Of a stretch of DNA of 64,000 nucleotides, positions 62,120 to 64,000 are shown piece by piece. The notes under the pieces were generated by a model. It was given only the letters and a program-made list of their open reading frames with translations, ran no database searches and was not told the origin of the DNA. Every line of letters begins with the position of its first letter. Positions within the stretch are counted from its first letter, which is position 1. The stretch lies in NCBI GenBank assembly GCA_963803575.1, contig CAWDMW010000002.1, positions 186,001 through 250,000 on the forward strand. The letters are read 5' to 3'. This DNA is from CAWDMW01 sp963803575. Its GTDB lineage: Bacteria; Pseudomonadota; Alphaproteobacteria; Rickettsiales; UBA998. The translations under genes were made by a program, and so were the position numbers.

Positions 62120-62884
62120 ATGAAATATTTGCACCTTAAAGGGGCGGCGTTTGTTGCTCTGGTGGGTCTTTATAGTATTGTAGAAGGCATCAGCTCATCT
62201 ACCGCTTCCACCCCTATCCCTGACTATTCGCATTACGCTTTTATCGCAGATAAACAACCCGTACGTGTGCCAACCAGCGATGTGGTGCCGCTACCGGTTT
62301 GTCGCTTCCAGTATGTTAATTTGTCACCAGATGACGCCTACCCTATTCCGCACTGGGTGTATGCCTTGCCGCCGGAAGCAGATAAAGCACTCGTGCTGGC
62401 CATCGCGAAGAACGAATCCCGCTTCCAAATCAATGCACGTTCACATCGTGGCGCTGTCGGGCTGATGCAACTCATGCCGCGTACCGCCAACTATATGCTG
62501 CAAAAACATGGCCGTGAAGGTGTACACTTAGCCAGCCTGACATCGAGCGTGTCAACAGTTACGCACACACCTCAAACGCCGTTTGACTTTGACGATCCCT
62601 ACACTAGCCTCGCTGTCGGGCATCGCTATATTGAGCATTTGCAAAACAAGCAGTTTATCGGAGACAATCTGGTCTATACGCTTGCGGCTTACAATGCTGG
62701 CCCCGCGAAATTGCGAACATGGCAGCGTCGCTTTGGCAAGATCAGCGAAAAACGCTTTATCGCCCGTATCCCATACCGTGAAACACGGCATTATGTACGC
62801 AAAGTGCTAAAAGATTACGCGCGTTATCGCACACTAGTACCAGACATGCAAGACACTGTATGGATCGAAGGAGAGCAATGCTAA
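62120..62884 (+). CDS. Lytic transglycosylase (SLT-type)
   Basis: About 254 residues from the ATG at 62120 (GTG 62096 is also possible). The N-terminal hydrophobic segment (AAFVALVGLYSIVEGIS) is a signal anchor. The SLT domain (about 95-235) has IAKNESRFQINARSHRGAVG, which carries the catalytic Glu. LMQLMPRTANYM, SLAVGHRYIEHLQ and TLAAYNAGPAKLRTW complete it. It cleaves the glycan backbone of peptidoglycan with formation of anhydro-muramyl ends. It overlaps rnhB by 7 bp. Confidence 0.92.
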   Translation: MKYLHLKGAAFVALVGLYSIVEGISSSTASTPIPDYSHYAFIADKQPVRVPTSDVVPLPVCRFQYVNLSPDDAYPIPHWVYALPPEADKALVLAIAKNESRFQINARSHRGAVGLMQLMPRTANYMLQKHGREGVHLASLTSSVSTVTHTPQTPFDFDDPYTSLAVGHRYIEHLQNKQFIGDNLVYTLAAYNAGPAKLRTWQRRFGKISEKRFIARIPYRETRHYVRKVLKDYARYRTLVPDMQDTVWIEGEQC

Positions 62885-63507
62885 ACAACCTGCCACTCGC
62901 ATCATCCGCCCGCTCGCCACACTTCATGTATGAGTCGGCACTATCAGGTATTGTATGTGGTATTGATGAAGCAGGGCGTGGAGCGCTTGCCGGAGATGTG
63001 TATGCGGCTGCCGTTATCTTAAACCCGCTTTCCATCCCCGATGGATTGAATGACTCCAAACTATTATCATCCTCTGTGCGCGAACGCCTCTATGGCGCCA
63101 TTATGACACAAGCAAAAGTAGGAGTTGGCATTGCCACGGTTGCAGAGATTGACCAATATAACATATTAGGTGCTTCCATGATTGCTATGCAGCGTGCGTA
63201 CTATCAGCTACCATGCATCCCTAACTATGCATTAATTGACGGCAACCGCGCACCTGACCTCGAATGCATCACGCACACGCTGGTTAAAGGCGATACGATA
63301 AGCCTGTCTATTGCCGCTGCCTCTATTGTTGCCAAGGTTGAACGTGACCATGCCATGCACAAGCTTGCAGAAGCATATCCGTTGTACGGATTTTCCCGCC
63401 ACGCAGGTTACGGCACGAAGATGCATAGAGAAGCACTTGCATTATATGGCGCAACCCCGTATCACCGCTCTAGTTTTAAACCCGTAAAGAAAGTAATGGC
63501 ATCATGA
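62878..63507 (+). CDS. rnhB: Ribonuclease HII
   Basis: A 209-residue enzyme that removes ribonucleotides from DNA and RNA primers. The start at 62878 has GGAG about 5 nt upstream and is preferred over the in-frame ATG at 62860. CGIDEAGRGALAGDVYAAAV holds the first Asp-Glu pair, ALIDGNRAP the next Asp, and SIVAKVERDH the last Asp. GYGTKMHREAL and TPYHRSSFKPV form the C-terminal family motifs. Coupled to the upstream transglycosylase and downstream DUF721 genes. Confidence 0.94.
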   Translation: MLNNLPLASSARSPHFMYESALSGIVCGIDEAGRGALAGDVYAAAVILNPLSIPDGLNDSKLLSSSVRERLYGAIMTQAKVGVGIATVAEIDQYNILGASMIAMQRAYYQLPCIPNYALIDGNRAPDLECITHTLVKGDTISLSIAAASIVAKVERDHAMHKLAEAYPLYGFSRHAGYGTKMHREALALYGATPYHRSSFKPVKKVMAS

Positions 63508-63881
63508 CTACCGTAATGACAGAACAACAGGAAGCTCGCTACCGTGGAGCGAATCATCGCCGTCCGAAGGGCTATCGTCCTTCCTTATTTCCAACTCCTA
63601 TCAGCCAGAGCCTTGCTACACCACTGCAGAAAATCCTGCGCCGAAGAGGGTTCGATCATACCGCTATTTTGCATTACTGGCGTGAGGCAACGGGCGATCT
63701 GTCTGTTTATTGCTCACCTGTGCAGCTAAAAACCACCAAGACCGGACGATACACACAGCTAGTGGTGAAAGTCCATCCGGCTTACAGCATCATTATCGAG
63801 CATCAAAAAGACATCATCATGCAACGTCTAACACACTATATCGGTTATCGTCCTGCGGAGCGTATTGTTTTAGTACAATAG
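63504..63881 (+). CDS. DUF721-domain (DciA-like) protein
   Basis: A 125-residue protein. RPSLFPTPISQSLATPLQKI is followed by HYWREATGDLSVYCSPVQLK and the strand VVKVHPAYSIIIEHQKDIIM, then YIGYRPAERIVL. It fits DUF721/DciA, which loads the replicative helicase DnaB in bacteria that lack DnaC. Its ATG overlaps the rnhB stop by 4 bp. The DciA function of this subfamily is inferred. Confidence 0.82.
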   Translation: MTTVMTEQQEARYRGANHRRPKGYRPSLFPTPISQSLATPLQKILRRRGFDHTAILHYWREATGDLSVYCSPVQLKTTKTGRYTQLVVKVHPAYSIIIEHQKDIIMQRLTHYIGYRPAERIVLVQ

Positions 63882-63956
63882 CATAACTTCACTAAAACGT
63901 CATACTTTGTACATGTAAATTCTCTATACTAGTCTTCTATTATAGGAGATACCATT

Positions 63957-64000
63957 ATGACCGATGACAACAACACACCTGAAGGCATTACACCTGTAGC
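63957..64000 (+). CDS. Start of an unidentified gene (partial)
   Basis: An ATG at 63957 with AGGAGA 7 nt upstream begins MTDDNNTPEGITPV and runs out of the window. In many alphaproteobacteria the gene after DUF721 encodes a DsbA-type thioredoxin-fold protein, but the 14 visible residues do not identify it. Confidence 0.5.
   Translation, partial: MTDDNNTPEGITPV

Overview
The window is a piece of a bacterial chromosome of moderate GC content, most likely from an alphaproteobacterium. The support is the combination of an ELM1-family protein, a TIGR02186 protein next to a TauE/SafE exporter, a RatA/COQ10-type protein beside lipA, a MidA (NDUFAF7) methyltransferase followed by pgeF, an rnhB/DUF721 pair, phaA/phaB, and a MlaE permease fused to a STAS domain. 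The order cannot be fixed from this sequence; a Micavibrio-like or uncultured Rhodospirillales-like lineage is only a guess. Gene content implies a motile (MotA/MotB), Gram-negative (Tam, Mla, lipoproteins) cell that makes exopolysaccharide, Tad-type pili and probably PHA. No rRNA, tRNA or CRISPR array was seen.

Layout. 0-8 kb (mostly minus): two small secreted Asn/Ser-rich proteins, an ELM1 homologue coupled to a 616-residue HExxH protein, a methyltransferase, a universal stress protein, the TIGR02186/TauE pair and a lipoprotein. 8-12.3 kb: a little-characterised cluster with a leaderless-looking small gene, an amidoligase-family enzyme, a cytoplasmic M48-like metallopeptidase and two unknowns, one with a GNAT-like stretch. 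12.3-14.3 kb: phaB and phaA. 14.6-21.3 kb (plus): clpS-clpA, small unknowns, ccmC-fdxA, a 145-bp inverted-repeat element fused to the fdxA stop codon, a membrane protein and a protein with two CBM60-like domains. 21.8-22.6 kb: a complete IS1-family element. 22.6-32.4 kb (minus): a tightly overlapping envelope operon, tamA-tamB-yihY-mlaE-mlaF-mlaD-lipoprotein.

32.5-39.5 kb (plus): two unknown proteins, a Fur-box-preceded periplasmic protein with a partner that carries an internal duplication, then ugd, a WbaP-like sugar transferase and exoD for exopolysaccharide. 39.5-50.8 kb (minus): a TPR protein with near-identical 138-bp repeats, motA-motB, a defective IS5-family element, three Tad-pilus TadE/TadG-type genes, an orphan astB, a 336-bp AT-rich gap with two DnaA-box matches, and an SDR. 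50.9-64 kb: a DUF389 membrane protein, ratA-lipA (minus), rpoZ, a 56-residue membrane protein, an unknown gene and its paralogue destroyed by a second IS1 copy and two frameshifts, then midA-pgeF, a uracil-DNA glycosylase, a lytic transglycosylase, rnhB, a DUF721 protein and the start of one more gene.

The main mobile signal is two nearly identical IS1-family copies, each with a perfect 8-bp target duplication. The best candidates for something undescribed are the amidoligase/metallopeptidase/GNAT-like cluster at 8.2-12.3 kb, the TPR protein with a GxGDNxGxDKI-type motif at 40.3-42.1 kb, and the paralogous family at 55.2-59.0 kb. These are inferences from motifs and context, not demonstrated systems.
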